Assembly (NCBI GenBank): GCA_949710005.1
Contig: OX453272.1
Span: 21,384,665 to 21,448,664 of the forward strand
From: Ricordea florida
Taxonomy: Eukaryota; Cnidaria; Anthozoa; Corallimorpharia; Ricordeidae
Length of the DNA stretch: 64,000 bases
Direction of reading: 5' to 3'
Below the pieces are notes generated by a model, which was given only the letters and a program-made list of their open reading frames with translations, was not told the DNA's origin and made no database searches. Positions within the stretch are counted from its first letter, which is position 1. Each line of letters starts with the position of its first letter. Position numbers and translations under genes: made by a program. Shown in pieces: positions 44,072-55,561 of this stretch.

Positions 44072-47000
44072 TTTTATTTTTTTTTTTTTTTATTACGATT
44101 TACTCCATAGAATACAAATACATAAAGGAAATTAAGATAACAAAACAAACAAAAAGCTGTGGAGAAGGAGAAAACCAAGAGCGCAAAAGCACCATTCTAG
44201 GGATGTCCCCACTTATTAAAATTTAAAATATATATACAAATATACAAATACAAATATACAAATATTCTAATTATGCATAAGAAAACTTAAAACATTCCTT
44301 TTAAAAGTTGCAATACAATTGACTTCCCTAATACGATTTGGTAAACTATTCCATTCATTAACAATACGGTTAAAAAAACTATATTTAAAACCATTAGTCC
44401 TACTTAGATTTGGGACAAGATCCTGTGTGACATTTTTCCTCAAATTGTGCCCTGTGCTTCTGTCCTTACAAAATATGAGCTTGTCTGAGATATCTATATC
44501 ATAATGCTCATTAATTACATTAAACAAAAATGTATTATCTCTAACAAACCTCCTATTAAATAAAGACAACAATTTTAACTTCGATAATCTAAGATCGTAA
44601 TCCTCATCAGACAAAGTAATCCATCTGGTGGCTCTTCGCTGAACAGCCTCTAATTTATCAATGTTACGTTTTGTATGAGGGTTCCAAGTTTCGCACGAAT
44701 ATTCCAATAAAGGTCTCACAAGACCACAGTACAGTGTTTTCTTAGTATCGATGTCCTTGAGATCTCCACAAGTTCTTTTAACCAATCCTAACACTCTATT
44801 AGCCTTAGCAGTAATTTTGTCTATATGTTGATTCCATGAGAGATCACTGGCAGTAAACAATCCTAAATCTTTGTGCATATTGACACTTTCTAAGGGTTGA
44901 CCTTCAATAAAATATTCCCCAACTAAAGGTGATTTTTTCCTGGTTATGTGCATGATCTTACATTTCTTAGTGTTCATTATCATCTTATTCATCTTACACC
45001 ACTCTGATATTTTATCTATGTCACTGAAAATTAGACAGATCTTCTTGGGTATTAATAACCCTGTACATTTTACTGTCGTCAGCATATAAAGCAATTGAAC
45101 TGCCCTTACCAATTACCCCAGGTAAATCATTGATATATACTATGAAAAATAAAGGTCCCAACAAAGAACCTTGTGGGACACCAGAGGTTACAGGTAGCCA
45201 ATCAGAAACCTCTCCTTTCACTACTACACGCTGTTGACGATTTGTTAAATAATCTCTGCACCAATCAAGCAGTCCTCCGCGAACGCCATATTTATAAAGT
45301 TTGGTCAAGAGAATGTCATGACAGACGAGATCAAAAGCCTTTGAAAAGTCAATAAATACTACATCGACCTGGCCACTCCTATCCAAGGCCTTGAGCCAGT
45401 CATGATGTACCAAGAGTAGTTGGGTAGTACAAGAGCGACCAGTGAGGAACCCATGATGAGAGGTATGTATAAAACTGATAACTTGATTATAAATAGCATG
45501 ATACACTATTCTCTCCTGGCATTTTCCAATTATAGTTAGGAGTGAGATGCCTCTATAATTTTCTACTGGCTCTCGATCACCATCCTTATGTATAGGTGTG
45601 ATATTTGCCGATTTCCATAATTTAGGTAGGCGTCCCTGATTGAATGATAAATTGAAGAGCGTACTCAGGGGAATTGCAGATGTGTCAGCAATCTCTTTAA
45701 GTAGACGAGCAGGTATTTTATCAACTCCACAAGACTTATTAGCATTAAGACAGTTAAGCAAATTTTGAACTTCTTTAGTGCCACATGTCACATGGTTGGT
45801 GAGGACATCAATACTTAAGTCTTCTAGGTCAGTCTGTCTTGGAGCTTGTACCCCAGTACTCTGTTTACAAAAAACTGAGTGGAAGTGAATATTGAATAAA
45901 TTAGCTTGTTCTTGAGGCTTCGACACAGATCTTCCGTTGTAAGTGATTACTTCAGGAAGCCTTTTTGATTTCGACTTAATTGAATGGTAGCTCCAAAATC
46001 GTTTTGGGTTTGCCTTCAGTTGACTGGACAGATGCTGTAGATACCTTTTATACTCAGATCTTATAAGTCGTTTGACTGATCTTCGTAACTCTTTAAACTT
46101 ACTGCTAAGGGCTTCTGATGGATGAGCTTTAAGTTTTCTCCATAACCTTTTTTTCTTTTTGATCTTATTGAGAATATCCTTGGTGATCCATGGAGGATTA
46201 ATTTTCTTTCTTACAGTAAAGGTTGGAATGCACATATCAGCAGCAGCCAGTAATAGGTCATTGACTCTTTCAGTACAAATATCCACATCCTCTTCCAAGA
46301 AGGCACAATTCCAAGGAATATGTGACAATAATTCATTCAGTTCAGTAAAGTTTGCCTTCTTAAAATTGTAGACCTTCCTTGGGACAGTCTCGCGAGGTCG
46401 ACCAGATAAAATTTTAATACTAAAGCTGACAGGAAAATGATCAGAGTTAAAATGATCAGTCAGTACTTCAACATTACTAACCAAAAGAGGGGTTTTGGTC
46501 AGAATTAGATCAAGAATATTACCATCAGTTTCATTCAGCATTCTTGTTGGATTGAAGTTACATTGAACCAGAAAATGATCGTTGAGCATGTCACAAAAAT
46601 CAACAGTACATGCATCGCTTGAGGTGGGAGTCAAACTGTACCAGTCAATGCATGGGAAGTTGAAGTCGCCCACAAGATAGCAGGTAGCAAATCTAGTCAT
46701 TTCAATTCTCTCCAGACATTGACGTAATATGAGGGAATGTTTCACATCAGCATTAGGTGGTCTATAGCAGACTCCAAATAGGATGTTGTCCATTGATTTT
46801 TGACAAATTTCCACCATTACGGTTTCAATTTTGTCATCGATCTCCAGATCCCTTCTTCTTATCGAAATTAAGTCTGTATGTATCGCTAGTAAGACACCTC
46901 CACCTCTACAATCTTGTCTGTCCTTGCGATGAATAGAGTAATCATTCAGACCCAGTTCAAAGTCCATAAAGCTAGCGTCGAGCCACGTTTCTGTAATAGC

Positions 47001-47501
47001 TATGACCGGAAAAAAATTCTCCAGCAACAACGCTTGCAAGTCAAGAACCTTGTTTCTCAAACTTCTGGCATTGAGTTGTAGACATCGTAGATTTCTGGTT
47101 GAAGATACTGCATTGGAAGACGAATTATCGACAGTTTCGTCGCCTGGATTGGTTTCAACATCGCCGCTGCATATAATTTTAAAGGCAGATGGATTAAAGG
47201 TAGTAATTCCATTTGTATGGTAACCAATTCGTATGGCAAAATACCTAATTCGTCGAAGCTGTCCTTCCAAAACAAGATGGCCGCCACGTGGCCCAGATGG
47301 AAGTATCAAGAATTCGCCACAAAATTGACGTTCAGATAAATCTCGCAGATCTACAGAGATGTTGGAAGTCACAGATGTTAGTGGACTCCCAGAGTAGTTG
47401 TACTCAGTTGCTGAAGTTCTTAAAAGCAGGCAAAATAACGTGAGGTAGCAAGAGGTCGTAAAAGCACGTCCGACCGCCATGAGCACCGCTGACCTATGTT
47501 T
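44072..47501 (-). mobile_element. CR1/Jockey-like LINE, near full length
   Basis: On the minus strand it ends in a poly(A) tail (the T-runs at 44072-44091) and starts about 21 bp before the ORF's ATG. A 7-bp duplication TTGTTTT flanks it (44065-44071 and 47502-47508). Taking it out restores the exon of the THAP transposase gene it interrupts. The clade is given by a single ORF with EEP endonuclease plus RT and the C-terminal region typical of Jockey/CR1 LINEs, with no RNase H. Confidence 0.9.
44267..47480 (-). pseudogene. LINE ORF2: EEP endonuclease and reverse transcriptase, one frameshift
   Basis: The ATG at 47480 opens a hydrophobic leader (MAVGRAFTTSCYLTLFCLLL). Near residues 105-114 is a 2A-like motif, SGDVETNPGD. 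The EEP domain (about 130-360) shows LQLNARSLRNK, IAITETWLD, CRGGGVLLAI, YRPPNAD, GDFNFPCIDW and a final SDHFPV. RT (about 590-820) shows NITPIHKDGD, NYRGISLL, VFIDFSKAFD, SGVPQGSLLGP and the catalytic YADD. A one-base loss at about 45020-45025 breaks the frame soon after YADD. The second frame (45112-44267) carries the thumb and C-terminal domain (TKKCKIMHITRK, YCGLVRPLLEYSCETWNPH, FNRRFVRD, EWNSLP). One defect only, so the copy is fairly recent. The protein nicks target DNA and reverse-transcribes its own RNA there. Confidence 0.92.
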
Positions 47502-50104
47502 TTGTTTTCAACAGCATGCTGTTGAATCTGTTCAGCATGTTCTGCTTCAAGTGCAAGCAGGGTAAACCCACCATCACTATGAAGGCAAGTGGAACAATGG
47601 TCACCGTTTACCAACATTGCCTCAAGTGTGGTGAAAATGCTTACCATTGGCGTTCACAACCATTGATTTTAGGAAATTATCCAGCTGGCAACATTCTTTT
47701 GAGCTTTGGTGTCCTCTTGGCTGGTGCATCCATAAGTAGGGTTCTTCTGGTTTCCGCCATATGGGATTATCAGCTTACAATGTGCGCACCTTTTTTATGC
47801 ATCAAAGGAAATTCATGTTTCCTGCCATCTTACATTACTGGAAGACCTACAGGGCTACTCTTGTGGATAAACTTAAAGGCATGAAGGATGTTATCTGGAG
47901 TGGGGATGGCCGGTTTGACTCCATGGGTCATAGTGCTAAGTATGGTGCTTACACTATGTTCTGTTCAACCATCTTCAAAGTTGTACATTTTGAACTTCTT
48001 TAGGTGTGTGGATTTAACCAAACTTTGGAACACAAAATTTACTTCTCAATAAATGTTTTGGTTTATTTGTTCTTACTCTTATTTCATATGCTCTGCTCCT
48101 TGCATTGAGCAATTAATTTTCACAGTTAAAACATTCATGTCATGTGTACATATAGGAAATCTGAGTTTTGATGATTTTTTTGTAATACAGTGCTCAATGT
48201 GTAAAAGCAGAGCGTGGTATCCATTGAAGAGTGAGTTACTCATGAAACAGGATTGTTGGGATGCAATTGTAGTCTAGATGTTTTCTTTTTATCTTGGTAT
48301 ATAAATAGTTTTTTTTTATTGTCAGGCAAATGAGACTGGTGGAAGTTCACCAATGGAGTTTGAGGGAGCCAAGAGAGGATTCTTCTATCTTAAGTCAGTT
48401 GGCATCCCCATTAATGTGTTTGTCTCCGACCGCCATCGAGGGATTGCAAAATGGATCCGTGAGAATCAGCCATCTACAGCACATTTCTTTGATATTTGGC
48501 ACATAGCACGTTCCATTAGTAAAGCTATGTTGAAGATAAGCAAAGAACATGGTTGTCAAAAAATAAAGGACTGGATGAGGGGTGTACGGAACCATCTGTA
48601 TTGGTGTGCAGTGTCAACCAAACAGGGATTTGAGAACATGATTTTAGCAAAGTGGAAATCGTTTATGCGGCATGTTTCCAACAAACATGAGGGTCATCCA
48701 GATGCCCTTTTTTCACGGTGTGCACATGACATCCTGCAGCAACGGAGATGGATAAAAATTGGTATATGTCAGTTCATGGTACAATGAAAACAAGTTAATT
48801 TGTATATAATTGGGGAATAACAATTTTTCAGCTTGCTGTTTACATTGTGAATGTCTTGTATTCCCCACCATGCTGTAAAGCAACTTGATTTTTATTTTCA
48901 CCCAGAAGCAATACAACTGCATTGTGAGTGCAAATGTACAGAATACTTTGGTTTGGTGTCATTAACCCTCTGTTACTCTTACAGGTACCACTGCATATGA
49001 CAAACTTAATAACCTTCTCATGAACACCAGGCTTCTCGGAGACATCAGAAAACTTTCACCTGATGCTCAAACAAGTTGTCTTGAAGGGTTCCATGCCACA
49101 TTAAACCACTGGCACCCAAAGATGGTCTGTTTTTCATGGTTGGGCACATATTGAAAGGTATGTGCTGTTAGTTGTTGCATAGCAGTTGGTGATCTCTGTA
49201 AAAAGGATTTCCTTCCTTATCTGTTTCTGTAGACATATTCTTGCCTCCCTCCATTTCAATGAGAATGTCAACAGAGATACCCAACTCTCTAAACAAGGTG
49301 AAGCTTACACCAAAGTAACCTTCCCAAAGTTCAAGCTTGGGGAAGAAGTTGTAAGAGACATTGCTGTCCCCCCTACATATGGTGAGCAATAATCTCACAG
49401 CATAACTTTTTTTCAGTGCTTTGACTAAGGTAAATATGCTAAGGTACAAAAGAAATCTTATGCAAGTCTTCCATATTATTCATACTACAGCTTATGTTGA
49501 AGAGTTGCGGAAGTTGTTTTTTTCTATGTCAACTGTCGAATTGAAGGCTGTTTCGGAAAGGAAACGTGTGCACGTGTCCCGCAGCCCCTAAATACACAGT
49601 TCCCCGATCGTCGGAAAAAGGAAGAAGCTGTCAAATTACACGCAGACAGAAAGAAAAGGCTTGCTACGGAGCTATACCCTACAGGTAAAATGGCTTTCAA
49701 TGTACAGTAGTGTTATTTCAGAGGCTGCTGCAAGTGCAGAAGGGTAGTTGGAGAATGTTATGTTTTATGTGAACACCACTTGCAGGAGACATCACATGAT
49801 GCTGCAAGACTGTTTTAGACGATGAGAATTGTAAATGTTAGAACTGGTATACTGACTAGTGCAATTTGTGATTATTTTCTCACATGGGACTGTATGCTTT
49901 TCTTCAATTCAAACTTTCACATATTGGACAGCTGAGGAACAAAATACCCTACAAGCCAACAACAGTTTCTCATCAAGTTCAGGAGGGCACAAAAGGAAGA
50001 GAAAAACTCCTGCATGTTCGAAATGTGGAAAACCTGTGAAAGGACATCAACGCGTAAAGAATGTGCTTGTCTGTCCCCACTCTACTTCCCAAGAAACTGA
50101 ATAA

Positions 50105-50839
50105 TCGATATTTTAACCTGCTATGTATAATATAATTGATCAGACATGTATGGATTTCGTTATTTAAACATTATAATTAACAAACTGTTTGTCTTAGTTA
50201 CAGTTTGTAAACGTGTGCTGAACTATAATATTAACTTACATAATACAAGGTTGTATTTCTTTTATATTTGAGATTGACATGATTTTTTATTAGTTCACAA
50301 GGTCTGAACCTAGTGCACATGAAGTGTATGTAAGAATGCAACAGAGTGATTGGTTGAACACTATTCTTTGTCTCTCCTGTATGTCACTTACTACAATCAA
50401 GGAATTTCATTGTCAAGACAGGATATTCCAAGCTGCTGTTATTTGGATACACAGTTCAAAAATGTAAATATCTAATCCAAAGATTTCGTGACAGCTACAT
50501 GTTTACACTTAAATGTTGTGGATCAATTTCATCCTCAGTTCACATTCTATTTTCCATTTTTTCTGGTATGGTAACTTATAATAATGATTGGAGGGAAAAG
50601 GAAAATAAAATTTGAACCATGCATAAAATCCAGCAAAAACATAGAAATATGAAATAGAATAGTTCAAGTGTTGCTCATGCTCGTTGTTGAGCTGATTGAT
50701 ATCCTGTCCTTTGGTGCGAAGGATACTTCTTCCGAATGTGCTCATAAATGCATGCTGTCAATGGCCGGGTGTTTTCCCATCCAAGAAATCCAAATATCCA
50801 TCTTACAAGTCACCTGTACGCAACGGCTCTAAAAAAGAA
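50105..50839. other. 3' region of the THAP element, no gene seen
   Basis: AT-rich sequence after the last transposase exon, without recognisable coding potential or repeat match within the window. Confidence 0.5.
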
Positions 50840-51292
50840 TTAAAGACTGAATAAAGGTTTGGTAACAGAGAGTGCCAACTATATAGTAGGTTGTCGTGCT
50901 ATTTTTAGAACATATCATAAAAACAGTGTAAGAAAGAGTTATTTAAATATTCATATGCTGAAAAAGATGGCTGCACTACATATTACTTTAAAAAAAATTA
51001 ATGTGAAATCAAGTAGTCAACAGTATACACCAGAGGAAAGTTTAATTGTGTTGTTACAGAAATAGTCAAAATATCCCTACCCAACCAGAGAATAGTATGT
51101 GATTTTGAATATATGAAAATTTCAATTCTAAAAAGAAGAAAAATTTAATAGAAGTATGGTTTTTCATAAAAAAAGTCATTGCAGCTCGAGTTATTGAAGT
51201 TGTCACAGCAAATTATAATGCCAAAATGTCAATAGCACAAAACATAACTGTAACCAATGATATACAGTAACAATCAGAAGCACTAATATTTT

Positions 51293-51725
51293 TGTAATAA
51301 CTGAAATGCTGTATTTTCCAATAAATGAAACTACTATTAACAGTATTATAGAAACAGTGCTTGTAAAATTTGCAATGTGTTCATTGCCAACTCTTCACTG
51401 AAAATCTCTTCATACTGGAAATATAATGTATTTATTATCTGGAAAATATAAATTTGGTATTTTTTTATAATATCAATGTACTTAAGATCAAATTGGCCCA
51501 TTTCAATGTAGCTCGTAATTCTGCCCACTGACTTTTGATTTGTGTGATGATATTCAATAAGTGCACGTACTTCCGGTATGACAAGTGTACGTATTTCCGG
51601 TATGCATACCATCGTGCTTTGCGAATTGCAGTAGTCATTCCCGCCATCTTAACACAAGTAAAGGAATCAGTTACTTCACCACTTCGCCTCTGTTTTAGTT
51701 ACTTAAGCAGCTCGCAGCCATTACA
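51293..51725 (+). repeat. Gypsy-type 5' LTR (second element)
   Basis: I infer an LTR of 433 bp from its inverted termini, TGTAAT at the start and ATTACA at the end, and from the primer-binding site that follows at once. It contains a local tandem (ACGTACTTCCGGTATG and ACGTATTTCCGGTATG at 51564-51606). The partner LTR would lie beyond the window, so the start is less sure than the end. Confidence 0.6.
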
Positions 51726-51743
51726 TGGTGTCAGGAGTGGGAT
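51726..51743 (+). other. Retrotransposon primer-binding site
   Basis: TGGTGTCAGGAGTGGGAT begins directly after the LTR end ATTACA. The TGG start is the mark of tRNA-primed minus-strand synthesis; I do not assign the tRNA. Confidence 0.65.
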
Positions 51744-51758
51744 AAAACCCTGAAGAAC

Positions 51759-52201
51759 ATGGCGTTAAGCGGTTTAGAATGCCCGGTAATGCAATGGGAA
51801 GGCGACAACCTGAAAGAAAACTGGCGTCGTTTCAAGCAACACGTCGAGCTGATGTTTACAGGACCCCTCAAATCAAGAAACGAAGCAGAAAAGTGCAGCT
51901 ATTTGCTCATTTGGGTCGGTCAGAAAGGAAGAGACATCTACAACACATGGACCGACATCTCCGAGGACGACCGCCAGAAGCTACAAACATACTACGATCG
52001 TTTTGAGAATCACGTAAGTCCTAAATCAAACCCAGTATTTGCAAGATTTAAATTTCACAGTCGAATTCAAGACACTTCGGAAACAGCAGAGACATTTATT
52101 ACAGCATTACGAATGCTCGCCCAGGACTGTGATTTCAAAGACCCAGACGAAATGATTAGAGACCGAATAGTCTTTGGAACGAAGTCACTTAAAGTAAGAG
52201 A
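51759..52201 (+). pseudogene. Gypsy Gag, 5' part (interrupted)
   Basis: The ATG at 51759 lies 33 bp after the LTR end. The frame has the Gag look: VMQWEGDNLKENWRRFKQ, then LLIWVGQKGRDIYNTW, FHSRIQDTSETAETFI, RMLAQDCDF and MIRDRIVFG. This is the capsid-like domain of Gypsy elements that build particles around their RNA. At 52202 homology is cut within the codons for KVRE by the CACTG-ended element, and the same protein resumes at 63653. The open frame up to 52301 is read-through into the insert. Confidence 0.85.
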
Positions 52202-52214
52202 CACTGGACGAAAA

Positions 52215-52690
52215 AACGGATTTACTAATGTTTGCGAAAAGTGCAAATATTGTGGTAAATTTGGAGCTCTAAATTTGCATTACATTTGCGCTGTCGGCTA
52301 AAGTGTGGGCAAATACATGTATTTGCTAGATAGGTATTGATAGGCAAAAGTCAAGTAAATGTAACGATTTGATACAAATTTGATACATATTTGCACCATG
52401 TGCAAATCTTCAACATTTCTTCCAATTTACTCAAATTTAAATCCTTGGCAAAAATGGCAGTTTTCACTGTACTTCAAACGCAGGCAAAAATATTGCAAAA
52501 CCCCTAATTTGCATTGGTGTTTGCTCTATTTTTTCCAGGATACCAAAAGACCACTTTCGCATGTTGTTTACTCTTATTTGCCTTAAGAGCGAAAACAATA
52601 AATTTCAAGATATTTGGCTGTATCATAAATTTGCACATTTGCATCATAATTGTCCATATTTGCAAGGGGAGCAAATATAGTGTACTTCAT
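52215..52690. repeat. Left subterminal repeat array (TTTGC/GCAAA)
   Basis: About a dozen occurrences of TTTGC or GCAAA, often paired as small inverted repeats such as TTTGCACCATGTGCAAAT (52391) and TTTGCGAAAAGTGCAAAT (52231). Such arrays bind the transposase in CACTA elements. The array mirrors the one at the right end. Confidence 0.75.
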
Positions 52691-53689
52691 AACATCTACT
52701 GACAATCAAAGGTGATGTGGATGTGACATTTCCTATATGTTTGATTCGTTTTTTGTGACTTAAGTAAATTTCTAGTCTCAACTGTAACATTACATTGGTA
52801 CGATAACATTTTGTACACGCCGCGAGACTCCGCCTAGAAGTCCATTCCCTTATATGCATCTTTCCTGTCAACTGTTTTATATGCACTGTCATTTTAATTT
52901 AAAGGAATCAGAAACCCGTTAATTTTTTCGACAATTTTACAGTCACAAATTTCTTCTGTTAGTCTTTTTAGGAGCAACGACGAAGGCGACAGTGACGCTA
53001 ATGAACCCAATAAGTAAATGAAAAACAACAAATTTTGCACGGCCAGCGCGCTTTTCTTTACAACTTGTACGAACACCACCATACGTTTCCTTTTGCGAAG
53101 TTGTTTGGGGGATGTAAAGACAGGGACAAATTCAATTTTTTTTTCCGAGTCCGAACTTGGGTGCAATCCCCAAGACTCACTCAAGTTCACCCGTATTCGA
53201 CATTTTAAGAGAGTTAACGGAAATAAACGCGCATTCATTTTGGTAGCTAGGGAAGTTTTTGTTCCCAGCCCTCGCCGTTGCTATAAGGCACCCTATATAC
53301 ATGAAAATGACCGTTCCATTTTGGTTTTATTACAACTCCTATGATCAAATGCGGAAATGTATCCAGATAAGTTGGACAAATTTTATACACTACAAAACAT
53401 TGCGAATTTACAAGCTGGATTCACCCGCTGCATCTGCTTAAAAACGGCGAAACGAACCAAGTAGCAAAATAAAGTAACGAATCCGAAAGAGTATGTGGCC
53501 TTATTGTATGACAGATGATTGAAGTGCGTTAAGCAATGGACCCAAACACCTGAAAAAGTATTCCATAAGCTGCTAAAGTCATTTCACAGGGTAACAACTC
53601 GTAACCAAATCTTTAATCAAGGACGTTTTTTGGGTGGGAGAGGGTGGTGCACAAAGTGATTTGGAGAATTGTGCATACCTCCGAAAAAA
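52691..53689. other. Unassigned segment of the CACTA-like element
   Basis: About 1 kb without a supported gene. Frames at 52894-53238 (minus) and 53018-53344 (plus) overlap on opposite strands; neither has motifs I can name. Base composition is less AT-rich around 53040-53280, so this could be another small inserted repeat. Confidence 0.4.
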
Positions 53690-53704
53690 AAAACCGTTTT
53701 GGAT

Positions 53705-54010
53705 TTCAAACTCAGGGTTGTGATTATTCACTTGTACATTATTTCCTCATGGTCATTTATCCAACAACCTTAATTCAAATTAAAACCGACAATTTTTGGT
53801 ATTTGTTGTAGTTTTGACTGCCCACCTAGAGATGACCACATCTCGATGGCGGGCTTCCTAAAAATGACCACATTTTGAAAGCCCAACAGCCAATACTACA
53901 ACAAAACATGGTGAAACTGCTCACAATTTTGTTTGAACATTAACTGAGCCAACAAATTTATGAAAGGCTAGTTTTTCTTACTCTGTTGTTTGCAACCCTG
54001 AGTTTGAGTT
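53705..54010. repeat. MITE-like repeat, copy 1
   Basis: Bounded by CAAACTCAGGGTTG and its complement CAACCCTGAGTTTG, with the words TTTCCTCATGGTCATTTATC and AAAGCCCAACAGCCAATACT inside. A second copy in the same orientation lies at 54987-55255. No clear duplication. Confidence 0.6.
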
Positions 54011-54356
54011 TCACTGATTTTAATACTGTTCATTAAGTACTACCCATTCAATCCAAAGTAGTCATAGTATTTTTGCTGGCTAAAATTCACCTGAATCCTG
54101 GTTATTTGATCTTGGAATACAAGGAGAGTGGGGTGGGCGGCTTCCCAAAAAAATTTTGACAAACAGAGGGTCTTCATATCCTACAGGAGCTACCAATCAA
54201 ATGGTCAAATCTCACCCAACAATCCCCCCCTTCCCCTTAAAAAATGAAGACTCTTATTGGGTTACAGGAGCTCTAAGTTGGCCTTGGAACCATGTTTAGA
54301 GGTATAAAGAAAAAAACGAAGGCAGTGAAACAAATTAACATGCAGCATTTATCCTT

Positions 54357-54602
54357 CTGGGCTGGGTTGCTCAAAGCTGGGTTAAGATAACCCAAGGTTA
54401 GTACGAAATATGAATTCAGATATGAAAGTTAATAAAAAAATTCAGTTGAATTCCTTTTGTCTACAATTTGGTGATTGGATACATTAAAAAGAAAAGAGAA
54501 AATTAGCTGACAAAATGCTTTTGATTAAAAGGAAAAAGAAACCAGAGTTAAAATCTAACCCTGGGTTAGTGCTAATTGGTCTTTGAAACAACTGGGCCCC
54601 AG
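54357..54602. repeat. MITE-like repeat with CTGGGC ends
   Basis: The left end CTGGGCTGGGTTGCTCAAAG and the right end, complement of CTGGGGCCCAGTTGTTTCAAAG, form an imperfect inverted repeat. Nested inside are GGGTTAAGATAACCC and CTAACCCTGGGTTAG. Superfamily not assigned. Confidence 0.45.
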
Positions 54603-54986
54603 TCTTTTTCTGGGTCCAATAATTCTAAATCACATAACCACGTCGAAGTGACTCAATGGTACACAATCTGGGAATGTGTAGCATTCCTCTTCTGTCATTT
54701 GATAATAATAATAAAGCCTAGGGTCATACAATGGGCAAAAATGTCCAAGTACTAAAACTAAAAATTCAAAATGACAAAGTGGCTGTTCTATACCATAAAG
54801 ATCGAGGGCCCACACTACTTCCCCCTTAAAATATAAAGTAAATACACTACAACAAATCTACTGGACAAAGGTCCAGTAGTCAGATCACTGACTGTATTTT
54901 TTGTACATCATACTGAAAAGCTACCATGTAAGTAGCAAGGCCACCCACAATACATTAAATTTGCTCCAAGATAAAAAGTCTTGTGG

Positions 54987-55255
54987 ATTTCAAACTCAGG
55001 GTTGTGATTATTCACTTTTACATAATTTCCTCATGGTCATTTATCCAACAAATGTAATTCAAACTAAAACTGACAATTTTATTTTTACTAGTATTTTTTG
55101 TAGTTTTCACTGACCACCTAAAGATGACCACATTTTGAAAGCCCAACAGCCAATACTACAACAAAACATGGTGAAATTGCTTTGTATTTCATAAAGTTTG
55201 TGAAAAGTCAGCACAGACATGATTTGTTTGCTGCTCTTTACAACCCTGATTTTGA
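54987..55255. repeat. MITE-like repeat, copy 2
   Basis: Same ends and internal words as 53705-54010 but shorter: the block containing ATCTCGATGGCGGGC is missing. The right end is changed to CAACCCTGATTTTG. Confidence 0.6.
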
Positions 55256-55561
55256 GTTCAAATTATGATTTGTCTTTCTAAACTGCTCAAACAGATTGAA
55301 GAGAATTTATGTCAGCCTTAACACAACAAGATAAACTTAGTGCATTTCTTCAACTGAACCTAAACTGTTAAGACCACTAAGGCTTTACACTAACTTGTTC
55401 TAAGAACTTGTTTCTGTAAAATCGCCAATACTTGCTGGACATCAAATGAATGAAAATATGACCTTTTTCTAGTACAAGACTTATTACAAATAGGCATATT
55501 CACACAGTGAGATAAACGTTTTGGTGTTTGTTGTTAAATAGGAATAGGATATTTAAAAAAA

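Larger units (their letters stand above)
42155..50104 (+). pseudogene. THAP-domain transposase gene, about eight exons, broken
   Basis: Exon 1 (42155-42526, donor GTAAGC) encodes a THAP finger: CVAGGPNKTSCTN, MHYFPSAED, SSLCSVHFADSCF. Exons 42886-43271 and 43481-43722 encode a basic and an acidic linker. Exon 44034-48003, split by the LINE, has zinc-binding cysteines (CFKCKQGKP, HCLKCGE), IPAGN-like NYPAGNILLSFGVL, and the first catalytic region DGRFDSMGHSAKYG. Later exons are 48326-48761 (VSDRHRGIAKWI, FDIWHIARS), 48985-49157 (LEGFHATLNHWHPK), 49233-49381 and 49490 onward. The last, 49932-50104, ends in CSKCGKPVKGH. The order Asp, Asp, Glu matches a DDE-like nuclease. Defects are: a frameshift near 47748, a TAG at 48001-48003 (last codon of its exon), a TGA at 49152-49154, and a phase mismatch between exons 1 and 2. 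Exon borders come from GT/AG sites and homology I remember, not from transcripts. Confidence 0.78.
41582..51287 (+). mobile_element. THAP-transposase element (Kolobok-like?), decayed
   Basis: It begins with ACTAGAAATACGACTCACGC, the terminus shared by the repeats of region 1. Its left flank (to about 41915) and right flank (50840-51287) match the ends of the short non-autonomous copies at 17094-18130 and 538-4490. Between them is a multi-exon THAP/DDE transposase gene interrupted by a LINE. I take it as the coding parent of those short copies. The superfamily is uncertain: proteins of this type occur in Kolobok-like elements, but the TTAA duplication typical of Kolobok is not visible. The right border is set where similarity ends. 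Confidence 0.6.

Noticed and set aside
53018-53344. 108-codon frame in the CACTA-like element
   Set aside because: It overlaps an opposite-strand frame of similar length, has no domain I can name, and lacks splice or start context. It could be an inserted repeat.
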